Source: Sphingobacterium wenxiniae
GTDB taxonomy: Bacteria; Bacteroidota; Bacteroidia; Sphingobacteriales; Sphingobacteriaceae
Assembly (NCBI RefSeq): GCF_900116225.1
Contig: NZ_FOZZ01000005.1
Coordinates: 62,001 to 126,000 of the forward strand
Direction of reading: 5' to 3'
DNA: 64,000 nt
Part shown: positions 36,581 to 47,144 of the stretch, one piece after another
How positions within the stretch are numbered: position 1 is the stretch's first letter
Layout: each line of letters opens with the position of its first letter
Made by a program: the position numbers and the translations under genes
Notes under the pieces: model-generated
Told to the model about the DNA's origin: nothing
Databases searched by the model: none
What the model saw: the letters and a program-made list of their open reading frames with translations, nothing else

Positions 36581-39500
36581 TTATCGCTTCTTGATCAATA
36601 CCCATCCTTTAAGGGTCTCTGAATTTCCTCCTTTATGTGCCGTAATAATGTAATAGTATGTACCTTCATTTAAAGTACCGCCATTCCATGTATTATCGTA
36701 GTTTTCACTACGGTACACCTCATTGCCCCAGCGGTTGATGATGACAACCCCGACTTTATCGTATCCTTCTATACCCACAATCTCAAAGGTATCGTTCGTG
36801 CCGTCCCCGTTCGGTGTGAACACATTCGGAATGAACAATCCCTCGGCCTCAATAACAATCACAGCGATGGCCGAAGAACAGTTGGTAGGGTTCAGTACTT
36901 CACAGATGGTGTACGGATACTCATACCTACCCGGTCTGGTCGATGGTGCAATGGTAATCGTACCATCAGGATTCATCCGTAGTCCCGGATCACTTGGTGT
37001 GCCCGGAGTCAAGACAACATCAGCAGGATTTAACGCTTTTCCATCCAACCGGTCATTATCCAGCACACTTGGCGTGGTAACGGACCCTCTACTCCAAGGC
37101 ATCGTGAAGCTGTCATCAATAGCTTCAATTGGTGCTACCTCAACCACCACCGTCACTGTTGCCTCGTCACAATTAAATGGATTGCGTACCTCACAGATTC
37201 TATAGCGAATGGTATGCGTAACTCTTGGCGTCCCGGATTCGACAGTTATGGTTCCATCAGGATTCAAGGTAAAGCCTTCCGGAGCATCGTCCAACCATGT
37301 GAGAATGACCTCATTCGGGTTAACCTTGATATTATTCAACAAATCATTATCAAATACCGGTGGAGTACTACCTCCTGTAGAACCATTAATCGCAAATTCA
37401 CCATCATTAATCGCTTCAATAGGTTTGGCAGGAAGTGGCGTGATTGTACAATCGTCACAGGCTGGATCAAATGGATCTCCCGGTTCCGGCGTATTACCAC
37501 TTTCTGATTCATCTTCTACCTCATTGCCTTTAGGGTCTTTACCTATTGCGTTAGCGATATTGGAAACATATCCTCTATCCATATCGGCTTGTGTAATCGT
37601 ATGGTAAGCAGTTAACACTTCACTTGCTCCTACCCTAAGCTCTGCAATCGTACCCACTTCTGGTGTATCCGCATTATCATCGCTTACCAGAATATTGCTT
37701 ACAGTTACATTTCCTATATTACGAACCTCAATTTGGTATTCAATACGTTCACCTACATAGCGATAGCGTTCATCCATCACAGCAGTCTTAACAACTTGAA
37801 TAGCGGCGGACTGAATTAATTCCGTAACTGTAGGATCGTTGCCCGGATCACCATCGTCATCACTGTCTTCGGTACCCGGTGTAGTAATTGTACTGCCATC
37901 AGGATTAGTACCTGCATCAGAGTCGTCTGATACTGGTATTCCGTGAATTGTCTCACCTTTGGCAAGGGCTTGGTTGATAATTTCCCCCACATCCAAATCT
38001 TCCTGTGTCAATCGGTACACGGCTGTATAAGTCGTTGTTCCTCCCGGCACTAATGAAGTTTGCGGTAAGTCTACTTCATTCAATCCCAGTTTTGCATCAG
38101 TTAATGTGAGTTCATTCACCGTCACATTACCTGTGTTGGTCAACACAAAAGTATAGGTGATCTCATCACCGACACTATGGCGATTGTCATTATTTCTATC
38201 GACAACAGTACTTGCTGATTTTATCAATGTAAGCTCAGGATATTGAGGAACAGTTATAACTGTTTCATCGTCCGGTGCTGGCGTATCCGGATCGTCCGAT
38301 GGCGTGTCAGGAATATCAGGTGTACCAGGTGGCGTTTCAACGCTTACCAAAGCATGGTTGACAATACGGCCGTTGTTCACGTCTGCCAAGGTAACCGTAT
38401 AGGTAGCCGTAGCCGTAACGCTCTGCGAAGGCAGAAGCACGCCTGCATTGCTCGCATCAGGCCATGTATACGCGATCGCACCAAGGTTAGGCAAAGGATC
38501 GCTGATAGCGACATTGCTCAGGGTAACATTGCCCGTGTTCGTCACTACGAACGTGTACGTCAGCTCGTCGCCCTCGCTCACTTCATTGTTGTTGTCCGCA
38601 TCGTTTGTCAAGGCATCCGACTTCGTGAACGTCAACGATGGACGCTGCGGAATCACCACAACAGTTTCATCGTCCGGAGTTGGCGTATCCGGATCGTCCG
38701 ATGGCGTGTCCGGAATATCAGGTGCAGTCGGTGGCGTATCGACGCTTACCAAAGCGTGGTTGACAATACGGCCGTTGTTTACATCAGCCAAAGTAACCGT
38801 ATAGGTAGCCGTAGCTGTAACGCTTTGCGAAGGCAGAAGCACACCTGCATTGCTCCCATCAGGCCATGTATACACGATCGTACCAAGGTTAGGCAGAGGA
38901 TCGCTGATAGCGACATTGCTCAGGGTAACGTTACCCGTGTTCGTCACTACGAACGTGTAGGTCAGCTCGTCGCCCTCGCTTACTTCATTGTTGTTGTCCG
39001 CATCGTTTGTCAAGGCATCCGACTTCGTGAACGTCAGCGATGGATGCTGCGGAATCACCACAACAGTTTCATCGTCCGGAGTTGGTGTGTCCGGATCGTC
39101 CGATGGCGTGTCAGGAATATCAGGTGCGCCAGGTGGCGTTTCAACGCTTACCAAAGCATGGTTGACAATACGGCCGTTGTTCACGTCTGCCAAAGTAACC
39201 GTATAGGTAGCCGTAGCCGTTACGCTCTGCGATGGTAACAGCACACCTGCATTGTTCGCATCAGGCCATGTATACACGATCGTACCAAGGTTAGGCAGAG
39301 GATCGCTGATAGCGACATTGCTCAGGGTAACGTTACCCGTGTTCGTAACCACGAACGTGTACGTCAGCTCGTCGTCCTCGCTTACTTCATTGTTGTTGTC
39401 CGCATCGTTTGTCAGAGCATCCGATTTAGTGAAAGTCAATGACGGTGATTGTATCAGCTCGCGTACCGTCGGATCGTTACCCGGATCGCCGTCTCCGTCG

Positions 39501-42500
39501 CTGTCTGTGCTGCCCGGATTGGTAACCGTACTGCCGTCAGGGGTAGTGCCCGTATCCGAGTCGTCCGTAACAGGGTTGCTGTTCGGATCTTCACCCGATA
39601 CCGTAGCACGGTTCTCCACTTCACCGGCATCCATATCTGTTTGCGTCAAAGTATAGATAGCGCTGTACTGCACCGACTCGCCCGGGTTCAAGGCACCGGC
39701 ATATGTACCCGTACCGCTGTAGCTACCAGCAACAACACCTATCGTTACCGGTTCATTCGGTGCTTCAAACAATGGGTCTGTGAGTACAATACCGTCAACC
39801 GTCACGTTGCCCGTGTTGGTCACCGTAAACGTATAGGTAATCTCATCGCCAGCACTGTGGCGGCCGTCAGTATCGGTGTCGACAATATCTCCGGCAGATT
39901 TCACCAATGTCAACGATGGACGCTGCGGAATGTCAACAACCGTTTCACCGTTCGGCGTAGGCGTATCCGGATCGTTCGATGGCGTGTCCGGAATATCAGG
40001 TGAAGACGGTGGTGTAACAACGCTTACCAACGCCTGATTGGCGATACGGCCATTGTTTACGTCTGCCAAGGTAACTGTGTATTTAGCAGTCGCGGTAACA
40101 TGTTGCCCGGGCTGTAAAGTACCGTTCGCAGCTGGTATAGGCCAGGTATACGTCAACTGTCCTAAGCCCGGTAAATCCGTATCGGTAATAACGACATTCG
40201 TTAAGGTCACATTACCCGTGTTGGTTACCACGAACGTGTAGGTTAGCTCGTCGCCCTCACTTACTTCATTGTTGTTGTCCGCATCGTTTGTCAAAGCGTC
40301 CGACTTAGTGAAGGTCAGGGAGGATACCTGTGGCAATGGCACAGAGGTAGGATCATCCGGAATAGCAGGAGTCGCGGGATTATCGGAGACCTTAGTTACA
40401 AGATAACCATTTGGCGCCACTGTACTCACTTCCGCCTGATTGTCTACTTTTCCCGTATTTATATCGGCCTGTGTAATCGCGTACGTTGCCGTATAGGTAA
40501 GCGTACCATTCGGTAATAACGCCGCAGCTGTACTTCCTTCACTTGGTGTTGGAGCAGAGAAGGTAGGTCTTGTCCCTGTTCCACTAAATGTAAGTTCACG
40601 AATATTTGCATTCCGCAGGGTAACATTTCCTGTATTTCTTACAACAAATGTGTAAGTAATAATATCATTGGTTCTGGCTATTCCATCCACCGGGGTATAG
40701 GCAGCTGCTTTCGTCAACGTGAGACTTGGGTTTTGCACCAAGTCCAATATAGTCGGGTCATCGTTATTCGTCCCTAAACCATCGCTATTAACCGCACCGG
40801 GATTGCTAATTGTACTGCCATCTCTTTCCGTACCTGTATCGGAAATAACAGTAAACGTCTGTCCATTCTGCACATTTGCCGGCAGTCCGGTCACGCTTCC
40901 TTGATTCCGTATATACCCCAAATCCAGGTCTGCCTGTGTTAAGGAATAAGCCGGGGCAGTATATGTAGCCGTCTCACCCGGAGGCAAACTGGCTGGGCTT
41001 AAGGCTATATTATTAACTCCTACTTTCGTATCGGTTATGCGCAGATTATTCATGGTAACTGTACCGGTATTCGTTACTCGAAAGCGGTACGTGAGCTGCT
41101 GTCCAACGGCATTCCGACCGCCAATATTGGTAATATCCTTAATAACCGATAAGCCCGGAACAGGTGTTAACGGTCTGGAAGCCGTAGCTGTTCTTTGCGT
41201 AACAGCTCCATTATTCAAATCTCTACCGTTCACACGGGCGGTATTATTCACTATAGCCGCATCCATATTCGCTTGGGTAATGGTATAGGTAGCGGTATAC
41301 TGAACAGACTCGTTCGGCAAAAGCCTGTTGGCATATGTACCTGAACCCGTATAAGAATTCGGAACAACTGTTAGCGGAACAATAGGATTCGGAGCCTGGA
41401 ATAGCGTATCAGCAAGCACGATATTGGTTACTTCTGAACCACCGTTATTTCGTATAGTAAATGTATAGGTAATTTGGTCTCCGGTATTATGGCGACCATC
41501 ATTGTTCGTATCCACTACTTCTCCTGCAGATTTCGTCAGCGCTAAGCTCGCTGTATTCGAACGGATGGTAATATCTTCATAGAACGTACCACATTGATTT
41601 GTTACATTCCATCTTACAACAACTTCGGAATTATTGGGGATAGTAACACTCGTTACGTTACTATTAGATGTTGTGAAAGTTACGTCGGCATTCTCGTATC
41701 CGGGCAATTGTACGACCGAAATCACCTCCCATTGGCCTGTTGTCCGTCCTGCAACAAGCAGTGTACCGGTCAAATCGAAGTTTCTATTGTTATATTTCTG
41801 TGTCTGATTGCCGGCTGCTGAAATTGTAATATCCAAATCTCCATCCAGATAAACCCTTACCGCCAAAGCATCACTCCAACAGTCCAATCCATCAATCAGT
41901 CGCTTGCGGGCATAGTAGGTAACCCCATCAACCAAAGGCGTAGCAGGATCTAAAGGTGTGATACTTGTAGAGCTGTCAAACCATTCCAAGCGGTTCTGAT
42001 CCTCGTTATTAATCACAATATCCGCTAAGGTAGGATCACCGTTTTCACAGAAAATTTGTGTTGCATCGCCGCGTGGCGTCGACGGTTTGCGCAAACGGAA
42101 ATCTGTCGTATGCTCTACCAGCACCAGTTTCTGCAATCCACAAATTGCCGGATCGCTACATCTCGATTGAGGTTCATACTCGGCAAAAAGCCTCTGACTA
42201 ACATCGCCAAATGATTGCTCACAATCTGTTGATAATGTGCCTTCATACCTTATCCGAACATTACTCAGATTAATACGCCCGCCCACAGGGACATCCGACG
42301 CTACTTTAAATACATAACGGCCATTGGCTTCATCGGAGTTAGTCGGATCATAGACCATAACACCAACCGGAACAATATCCTGAATAGTAGTATAGTCCAA
42401 GAACCAATCGGCAGGCAATTGCAATTCATACGAATATTCTTCGCTGATATTATCGTCCGTCGTGTTACCAAACTGGTCAACTCCCACATTATTGATGACG

Positions 42501-45500
42501 GTGCTAAAGCGTCCGCGTAAAATGTTATCTGTTAATGACTGTTCCCTATCTACACTGACATCTGACGTCATTTCCACAATAGGCAAATCAGCAGGCGACC
42601 CGGCAATAATAATACGATCTGTGCCTATAATCACAAGCCGCTCACCAGCTATATTTTGGCCACAGATGCTTCTTCCTGCCGGTGTTACGGAAATACTCTG
42701 CCCGCTCGGGAAGTTACATCCATCTAGTTTGACGGTAAAGGACAGGTGGAATTTCTGTGCGTTTTCCAATGTAGAAATATGGGTCGAAGGTATGGTAATC
42801 ACAGCTGAAGTCCCTGAAGAAACATCGATATTAGCCGGATCTATCGCCGTAAAGGCAGGTACCGTATTTCCGGTAAAAGCAGGGGTAACTTGTGTTTGCC
42901 CAACGACAAACTCCATTCCTTCTTTTACCTGTATAGTGACGGTTAAGGCACTTGCCTGTCCACCGGCATTGTTGATTTCGACGACATAAGTAAGCTCTTC
43001 ACATAGTTCCCATGTATCATCCGTTCGGCTTGGTGTTGGATAGGTCACAACACTGGTCTGCAATAACGGCATAACAGGCTCATAGCTCACACTTAATGGT
43101 GTACTTTGTCTACAGGTCGTTGTGGCAGGATCTGCGGGGTATCCGTCACATTGATTTCCGGTTATGATCTGAATATCACCGCGGCCGCAGTCATTGCCGG
43201 TAAAGTTTCCTTTAATCTTGTAATAAGCGACTTGGTTAGGCGTTACATTTCCTAATTCGAAAATGCCATTGGCGTTTGGCGTGATTGTAGTACCGGTTGG
43301 TTGTCCTGCTTGATTGACGACTTCTATCGCTGTAATATTTACATTCGCGGGTGCATTATAGGCCAACCAGACATTATTAAAGGTACGGAATCCAGAGGAG
43401 TTATATACTTCCACTGTCCATTCGATATTTCTTGCTGTTGTCTGGTAATTATTCAGCACCGGCTGAATGAGCAATTTGTCATTATCCGTATGGTAAGTCA
43501 ATGTACGCTCTGCTGTAGAAACATTGCCCGGGACATAATTCACCGTATTATAATGGAATATCCCGTTGACAGACATCGCTATTTTCACCGTTTCATCCGC
43601 TCCGGCATCGCAGTCGATCGATACTTTAGGATAAACACGTACCGTAAAACCTTCATCCAGTGTCGCTGTTCCCAAAAGCGCAGCAATTTCATTGGCCAGG
43701 TTAAGGTTACCTGTGCTTCCGCCCGATATCGGCGCAATAGCCACATCACGTCGGGCAGATACACCTTGACCAAGTATTTCTAATTCATACCCCGTCATGG
43801 TCAATCCGGCCGACACGTCAAAGCTTACATTCTGCGGAGCAGCTATTTCACGAGTCTCATTTGGGAATAAAGCGTTTCGATAATTTTTGCCGGCAACACC
43901 AAAGCGCACCTCGTATGCAACAGGGCTTACACCCTCCGCACAATTGGCCAGATTCGTAGAAGCCTCATCGCCCACGGTTACAATCGTGCTGCCATAATAC
44001 CCTGTCGCACGGTAGGAAAACCCGCAAGAATGCAAATCGCTGATACCTATATCCGCGTCATCATCGTGCAGGCCGTATACAGTCGGAAATTCCTTAAGTC
44101 CAGTAGACGCGTTTGGCGTCATGCTTTTTATCACAAGCGAAGCGACGACTTCGTCACCATCCTGAAATCCGGCAAACCCTCCTGTCGCGGCAGGCAGATT
44201 GATAAATAAATGTCCACCTTGATCAAGCACTTCAAGATTGTCAAAGGTTATCGGTAACGGATCGTTAGGATTTACAATTACCTTTCCCGAATTGGCGACT
44301 GCTTCTAAAGAAAGTGAAGACAGCCCGGAGATATCTACCCCGAAAACACCGCCCCAAGTCCAGGTCGTTGCCGTTGTGCCGCTCCTTACTGTACCACGTT
44401 GCGAAATCTCCAGTTCATCACCCGCGATAAAAGCGCGGGTATCTACATCATCCATATTCGTATATGTACCCAGCGTCAAACGTTTTAACGTTGCACGACC
44501 GCGCCCCATACCTCCTTCGGGACAGTCTGTCCCGCAGTGTCCATATAAATTGACGGTCTCCGCACAGAAATTTATACTTTCCGGACAATTCGGGTCTCGC
44601 GCCAACGAAGCAGATACCGTGTACCAAGGATCTCCATTCGTCAAAGGGCAAGACAACCCGAGCGGAAATTGCAGGCTAATATTTCCGGAAGAAAAATCCA
44701 CATCAGCAGGGTTCACACGGAAAGTATAAACGTTTCCGTTCTGCGTGACAGTACCATTCACGGGAGTTCCTCCGTTCATTAGTTGAAGCGCAGAAGGATC
44801 TAAGTCTAATCCATCCGAAAGCTCAACTGTAAATTCGACATAAGCATCGGGATCTAATCCCTCTTCCGGGATAGACCAGTCACTCATAAGGAAAGAAGCC
44901 TGGTAGTCCTGTCCTTCAATAATATCTACCTCGCCCACATTTTCGCCGGATATGGCGAAGCGCAAAGCAGGCTTGGTCTCAGTATTCCCGATGGTATAGG
45001 CTGGAGTTCCCCCTCCCACAGCACAGCTTTCTGCATGAGCATAAGATAGCTCATAACTTGTGTTTCCGATGACATGTGCACCATTAATACAGCCTTGGGA
45101 AGGCAACGGGTAAAATTGCTCAAAAGAGATGGTCTCTTCTGCACCGGGTTCCAAGGTACTTATGGTATATTGATTAGCTCCAGGTCCGGCAGTAACTGTA
45201 CCACTGGTCATTGCGACAGCAGAAATCGTACTTCCACTGCCCCCATTGATGGTAAGGACTATACTCGAGGCTCTACCATTTCCTTCATTCTTAATTGTCC
45301 ATTCATGTCTATAGGATTGACCTAAACAACCGATTACAGGTGTTGTTTTCGGCGTGATAACCATGTTTGGACGGATAGTCCTGTCAATCTCTATACTTGC
45401 TTCCGCCTCGTTCTGGTCGCCGGGTTCACAGTCATTATGCTGTCCATAAAAAGCTTCGAAGGTCGTGTTTAAGTTGCCACAACCATTAATCCTTACCGTC

Positions 45501-46231
45501 TCATTGAATGACACCGCGGCATTAGGCGCTAAGCTGCCCGCATAGGTATAGACATTGTCATTATAGGACCATGGAGCAGCAACGTTTGAAGACTCCCGCA
45601 CCAATCCGGCTCCATAATCCGCGTTTAGTACAAACCCGGGAACAGACGCGTTTCCGACATTGCGGACAGTGATGGTTCTGCTGCGCTGATCACCAATAAG
45701 ACCTGCCGTAGAAGCCGGACTTACAGTTACCTGCAGGACTGCAAAACGTATATTGACCGTGTTACTGGTCTTGGTTTCCGTGCCTGATATTCCACATCCT
45801 GTCAATGCATAAGTGAGGTTATTTCCTCCATCAAGGCCTACACCACAAAGCGTTTCTACCCCAAAAGCAAGCTCACCATAGGAGGAGGTTGCTCCGGCTT
45901 CAATGTTGATAGGAACCGTAACTACATTGTCCGTTACCGTCACTGCGCCACGTGCTGTAATCCCCTCAGCATAGACCATAGAATTAGGTGCATAACGAAA
46001 ACCTGCCGGGAGGGTAATCTGCAATACACCATCGCTACATGCGTGTACAGCCTTTGCTATACGCAACCGAAACGTCCCGGGACCGTTCTCCACTTCCAAA
46101 GTAGGCACAGGTAAATCCGCATTCAATCGATTTGATTGGGCATGTACAGCCACACTGATAAACATTGCCATTAGCCATAACATGGCTTGCCGTAAATAAT
46201 TAACGTAGTTACATCTCATAATAGATAGCAT
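36581..46231 (-). CDS. Giant T9SS cargo adhesin with DUF11 repeats and type B sorting domain
   Basis: This 3216-residue surface protein begins with a signal peptide (ending SVAVHAQS; start at 46231 or four codons later at 46219). The first half has irregular Ig-like beta domains. From about residue 1570 to 2920 it is a chain of DUF11-type repeats (SLTFTKSDALTNDADNNNEV...ELTYTFVVTNTGNVTL). Four of these are 133-residue units and the last three are almost identical. Two Ig-like domains (EAINDGEF and EAIDDSF, about 2940-3130) and a CHU_C/gliding-motility C-terminal domain (FIPNVFTPNGDGTNDTFEI...GTYYYIITAHKGGNSETLKGWVLI) complete it; the last is the T9SS type B sorting signal. PorP/SprF and OmpA genes follow in the operon. 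The role is probably surface adhesion or gliding; the ligand is unknown. Confidence 0.93.
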   Translation of the reverse strand: MLSIMRCNYVNYLRQAMLWLMAMFISVAVHAQSNRLNADLPVPTLEVENGPGTFRLRIAKAVHACSDGVLQITLPAGFRYAPNSMVYAEGITARGAVTVTDNVVTVPINIEAGATSSYGELAFGVETLCGVGLDGGNNLTYALTGCGISGTETKTSNTVNIRFAVLQVTVSPASTAGLIGDQRSRTITVRNVGNASVPGFVLNADYGAGLVRESSNVAAPWSYNDNVYTYAGSLAPNAAVSFNETVRINGCGNLNTTFEAFYGQHNDCEPGDQNEAEASIEIDRTIRPNMVITPKTTPVIGCLGQSYRHEWTIKNEGNGRASSIVLTINGGSGSTISAVAMTSGTVTAGPGANQYTISTLEPGAEETISFEQFYPLPSQGCINGAHVIGNTSYELSYAHAESCAVGGGTPAYTIGNTETKPALRFAISGENVGEVDIIEGQDYQASFLMSDWSIPEEGLDPDAYVEFTVELSDGLDLDPSALQLMNGGTPVNGTVTQNGNVYTFRVNPADVDFSSGNISLQFPLGLSCPLTNGDPWYTVSASLARDPNCPESINFCAETVNLYGHCGTDCPEGGMGRGRATLKRLTLGTYTNMDDVDTRAFIAGDELEISQRGTVRSGTTATTWTWGGVFGVDISGLSSLSLEAVANSGKVIVNPNDPLPITFDNLEVLDQGGHLFINLPAATGGFAGFQDGDEVVASLVIKSMTPNASTGLKEFPTVYGLHDDDADIGISDLHSCGFSYRATGYYGSTIVTVGDEASTNLANCAEGVSPVAYEVRFGVAGKNYRNALFPNETREIAAPQNVSFDVSAGLTMTGYELEILGQGVSARRDVAIAPISGGSTGNLNLANEIAALLGTATLDEGFTVRVYPKVSIDCDAGADETVKIAMSVNGIFHYNTVNYVPGNVSTAERTLTYHTDNDKLLIQPVLNNYQTTARNIEWTVEVYNSSGFRTFNNVWLAYNAPANVNITAIEVVNQAGQPTGTTITPNANGIFELGNVTPNQVAYYKIKGNFTGNDCGRGDIQIITGNQCDGYPADPATTTCRQSTPLSVSYEPVMPLLQTSVVTYPTPSRTDDTWELCEELTYVVEINNAGGQASALTVTIQVKEGMEFVVGQTQVTPAFTGNTVPAFTAIDPANIDVSSGTSAVITIPSTHISTLENAQKFHLSFTVKLDGCNFPSGQSISVTPAGRSICGQNIAGERLVIIGTDRIIIAGSPADLPIVEMTSDVSVDREQSLTDNILRGRFSTVINNVGVDQFGNTTDDNISEEYSYELQLPADWFLDYTTIQDIVPVGVMVYDPTNSDEANGRYVFKVASDVPVGGRINLSNVRIRYEGTLSTDCEQSFGDVSQRLFAEYEPQSRCSDPAICGLQKLVLVEHTTDFRLRKPSTPRGDATQIFCENGDPTLADIVINNEDQNRLEWFDSSTSITPLDPATPLVDGVTYYARKRLIDGLDCWSDALAVRVYLDGDLDITISAAGNQTQKYNNRNFDLTGTLLVAGRTTGQWEVISVVQLPGYENADVTFTTSNSNVTSVTIPNNSEVVVRWNVTNQCGTFYEDITIRSNTASLALTKSAGEVVDTNNDGRHNTGDQITYTFTIRNNGGSEVTNIVLADTLFQAPNPIVPLTVVPNSYTGSGTYANRLLPNESVQYTATYTITQANMDAAIVNNTARVNGRDLNNGAVTQRTATASRPLTPVPGLSVIKDITNIGGRNAVGQQLTYRFRVTNTGTVTMNNLRITDTKVGVNNIALSPASLPPGETATYTAPAYSLTQADLDLGYIRNQGSVTGLPANVQNGQTFTVISDTGTERDGSTISNPGAVNSDGLGTNNDDPTILDLVQNPSLTLTKAAAYTPVDGIARTNDIITYTFVVRNTGNVTLRNANIRELTFSGTGTRPTFSAPTPSEGSTAAALLPNGTLTYTATYAITQADINTGKVDNQAEVSTVAPNGYLVTKVSDNPATPAIPDDPTSVPLPQVSSLTFTKSDALTNDADNNNEVSEGDELTYTFVVTNTGNVTLTNVVITDTDLPGLGQLTYTWPIPAANGTLQPGQHVTATAKYTVTLADVNNGRIANQALVSVVTPPSSPDIPDTPSNDPDTPTPNGETVVDIPQRPSLTLVKSAGDIVDTDTDGRHSAGDEITYTFTVTNTGNVTVDGIVLTDPLFEAPNEPVTIGVVAGSYSGTGTYAGALNPGESVQYSAIYTLTQTDMDAGEVENRATVSGEDPNSNPVTDDSDTGTTPDGSTVTNPGSTDSDGDGDPGNDPTVRELIQSPSLTFTKSDALTNDADNNNEVSEDDELTYTFVVTNTGNVTLSNVAISDPLPNLGTIVYTWPDANNAGVLLPSQSVTATATYTVTLADVNNGRIVNHALVSVETPPGAPDIPDTPSDDPDTPTPDDETVVVIPQHPSLTFTKSDALTNDADNNNEVSEGDELTYTFVVTNTGNVTLSNVAISDPLPNLGTIVYTWPDGSNAGVLLPSQSVTATATYTVTLADVNNGRIVNHALVSVDTPPTAPDIPDTPSDDPDTPTPDDETVVVIPQRPSLTFTKSDALTNDADNNNEVSEGDELTYTFVVTNTGNVTLSNVAISDPLPNLGAIAYTWPDASNAGVLLPSQSVTATATYTVTLADVNNGRIVNHALVSVETPPGTPDIPDTPSDDPDTPAPDDETVITVPQYPELTLIKSASTVVDRNNDNRHSVGDEITYTFVLTNTGNVTVNELTLTDAKLGLNEVDLPQTSLVPGGTTTYTAVYRLTQEDLDVGEIINQALAKGETIHGIPVSDDSDAGTNPDGSTITTPGTEDSDDDGDPGNDPTVTELIQSAAIQVVKTAVMDERYRYVGERIEYQIEVRNIGNVTVSNILVSDDNADTPEVGTIAELRVGASEVLTAYHTITQADMDRGYVSNIANAIGKDPKGNEVEDESESGNTPEPGDPFDPACDDCTITPLPAKPIEAINDGEFAINGSTGGSTPPVFDNDLLNNIKVNPNEVILTWLDDAPEGFTLNPDGTITVESGTPRVTHTIRYRICEVRNPFNCDEATVTVVVEVAPIEAIDDSFTMPWSRGSVTTPSVLDNDRLDGKALNPADVVLTPGTPSDPGLRMNPDGTITIAPSTRPGRYEYPYTICEVLNPTNCSSAIAVIVIEAEGLFIPNVFTPNGDGTNDTFEIVGIEGYDKVGVVIINRWGNEVYRSENYDNTWNGGTLNEGTYYYIITAHKGGNSETLKGWVLIKKR
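38240..39435 (-). repeat. Three near-identical 399-nt (133-codon) tandem repeats inside the adhesin gene
   Basis: Three consecutive units of about 399 nt encode nearly the same DUF11 domain and linker (TPDIPDTPSDDPDTP and similar). Landmarks such as CAGTTTCATCGTCCGG recur at about 38270, 38665 and 39065. A fourth, more diverged unit lies at about 39930-40325. The near identity of the first three at DNA level points to recent duplication or gene conversion, and the tract is prone to assembly collapse. Confidence 0.85.
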
Positions 46232-47144
46232 TATATTAGATAATCCAATTACTCCTTTCGTTCCAACTTCAAAAGCACAACCCGAACCTCCGAGATAATC
46301 TTATATCCGCATACATTTTATTTAAATTCCAAGGAACCTTCGCAGCTCACGGCCCGACAGTTCCTATCCTTTTATTCTTCGAAATCAATCCGGCAGCTTA
46401 TGCACACAGGCATTGGCTAAACCTTATAGATATAGAATCACACACACACAGGCACACAAAATTAATCAACAACCATTAACCCTGCACTTCATATAACGAA
46501 TTATAATATTTTTTGTAGTAAATAAGCTACAAATAGCGGTTACACCTTACAAGTTTGCATCTATACCCCCCTTTTAAGACCATTATTTAAACCTTGAGTT
46601 AACACCCTACCGAATATTACATTTACTTTTAAGGAAATGCTATAATTTCAAACATGCCGATCGCCACACACATGCACACAAACGTATAACATGTTTGTTA
46701 AAAAACGTTAAGAAATGGCTTAATATAACAAGAATTAGCTATTTTAATTTAAATTATACCTAAATATTGGTACATTAATTTTACTTCTATCTTCTAAGGG
46801 AAACATCACATTTCGTTTTACGATAAAGAAACGTACAGTTATAAACAGGAATAGGTTAGAAAACATCGGCAACCTATAGATTGCCCCACTGGACTAAGAG
46901 CCTGTTTAAATTTCTAAATTTTATTTTACAGGTATAAATATTGTCATGTTGAGGCTTGCCGAACCGACCGCAGGGAGCTCCTACGAAGATAAACATCTGT
47001 AAATTATACGAACAGATACTTCACCAAGGTTCAGTATGACAGTAAGAAACGCTAAATAGTATTTTTAAACAGGCTCTAAGATCATTATTAAATTTGTCAT
47101 TCTATGATGCAGCACGTATCTTAGTATCCAAGAATACAAAAGTC
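46232..47144. other. Intergenic region upstream of the adhesin operon and the response regulator
   Basis: No gene is apparent. On the minus strand TACGTTTG at 46679-46686 fits the TAnnTTTG box and could start adhesin transcription, which would give a 5' leader of roughly 440 nt; a T-rich and CA-repeat-containing stretch (46440-46460) lies inside it. A MITE-like element occupies 46898-47076, just before the response regulator gene, leaving 68 nt for its promoter. Confidence 0.5.
46898..47076. mobile_element. MITE-like element with 13-bp terminal inverted repeats
   Basis: GAGCCTGTTTAAA at the left end and TTTAAACAGGCTC at the right end are exact inverted repeats, and TAA directly flanks both ends as a possible target duplication. 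The 179-nt interior has no coding capacity and itself contains a TGTCATGTTGAGG...AGTATGACA inverted repeat. This has the form of a non-autonomous transposable element. No transposase with these ends is present in the window. Confidence 0.75.

Noticed and set aside
38243..39238. 331-codon open frame on the plus strand opposite the adhesin repeats
   Set aside because: It repeats with the period of the adhesin units and is rich in Arg/Ile patterns expected from the antisense of Asp/Thr-rich coding; no signal or start context.
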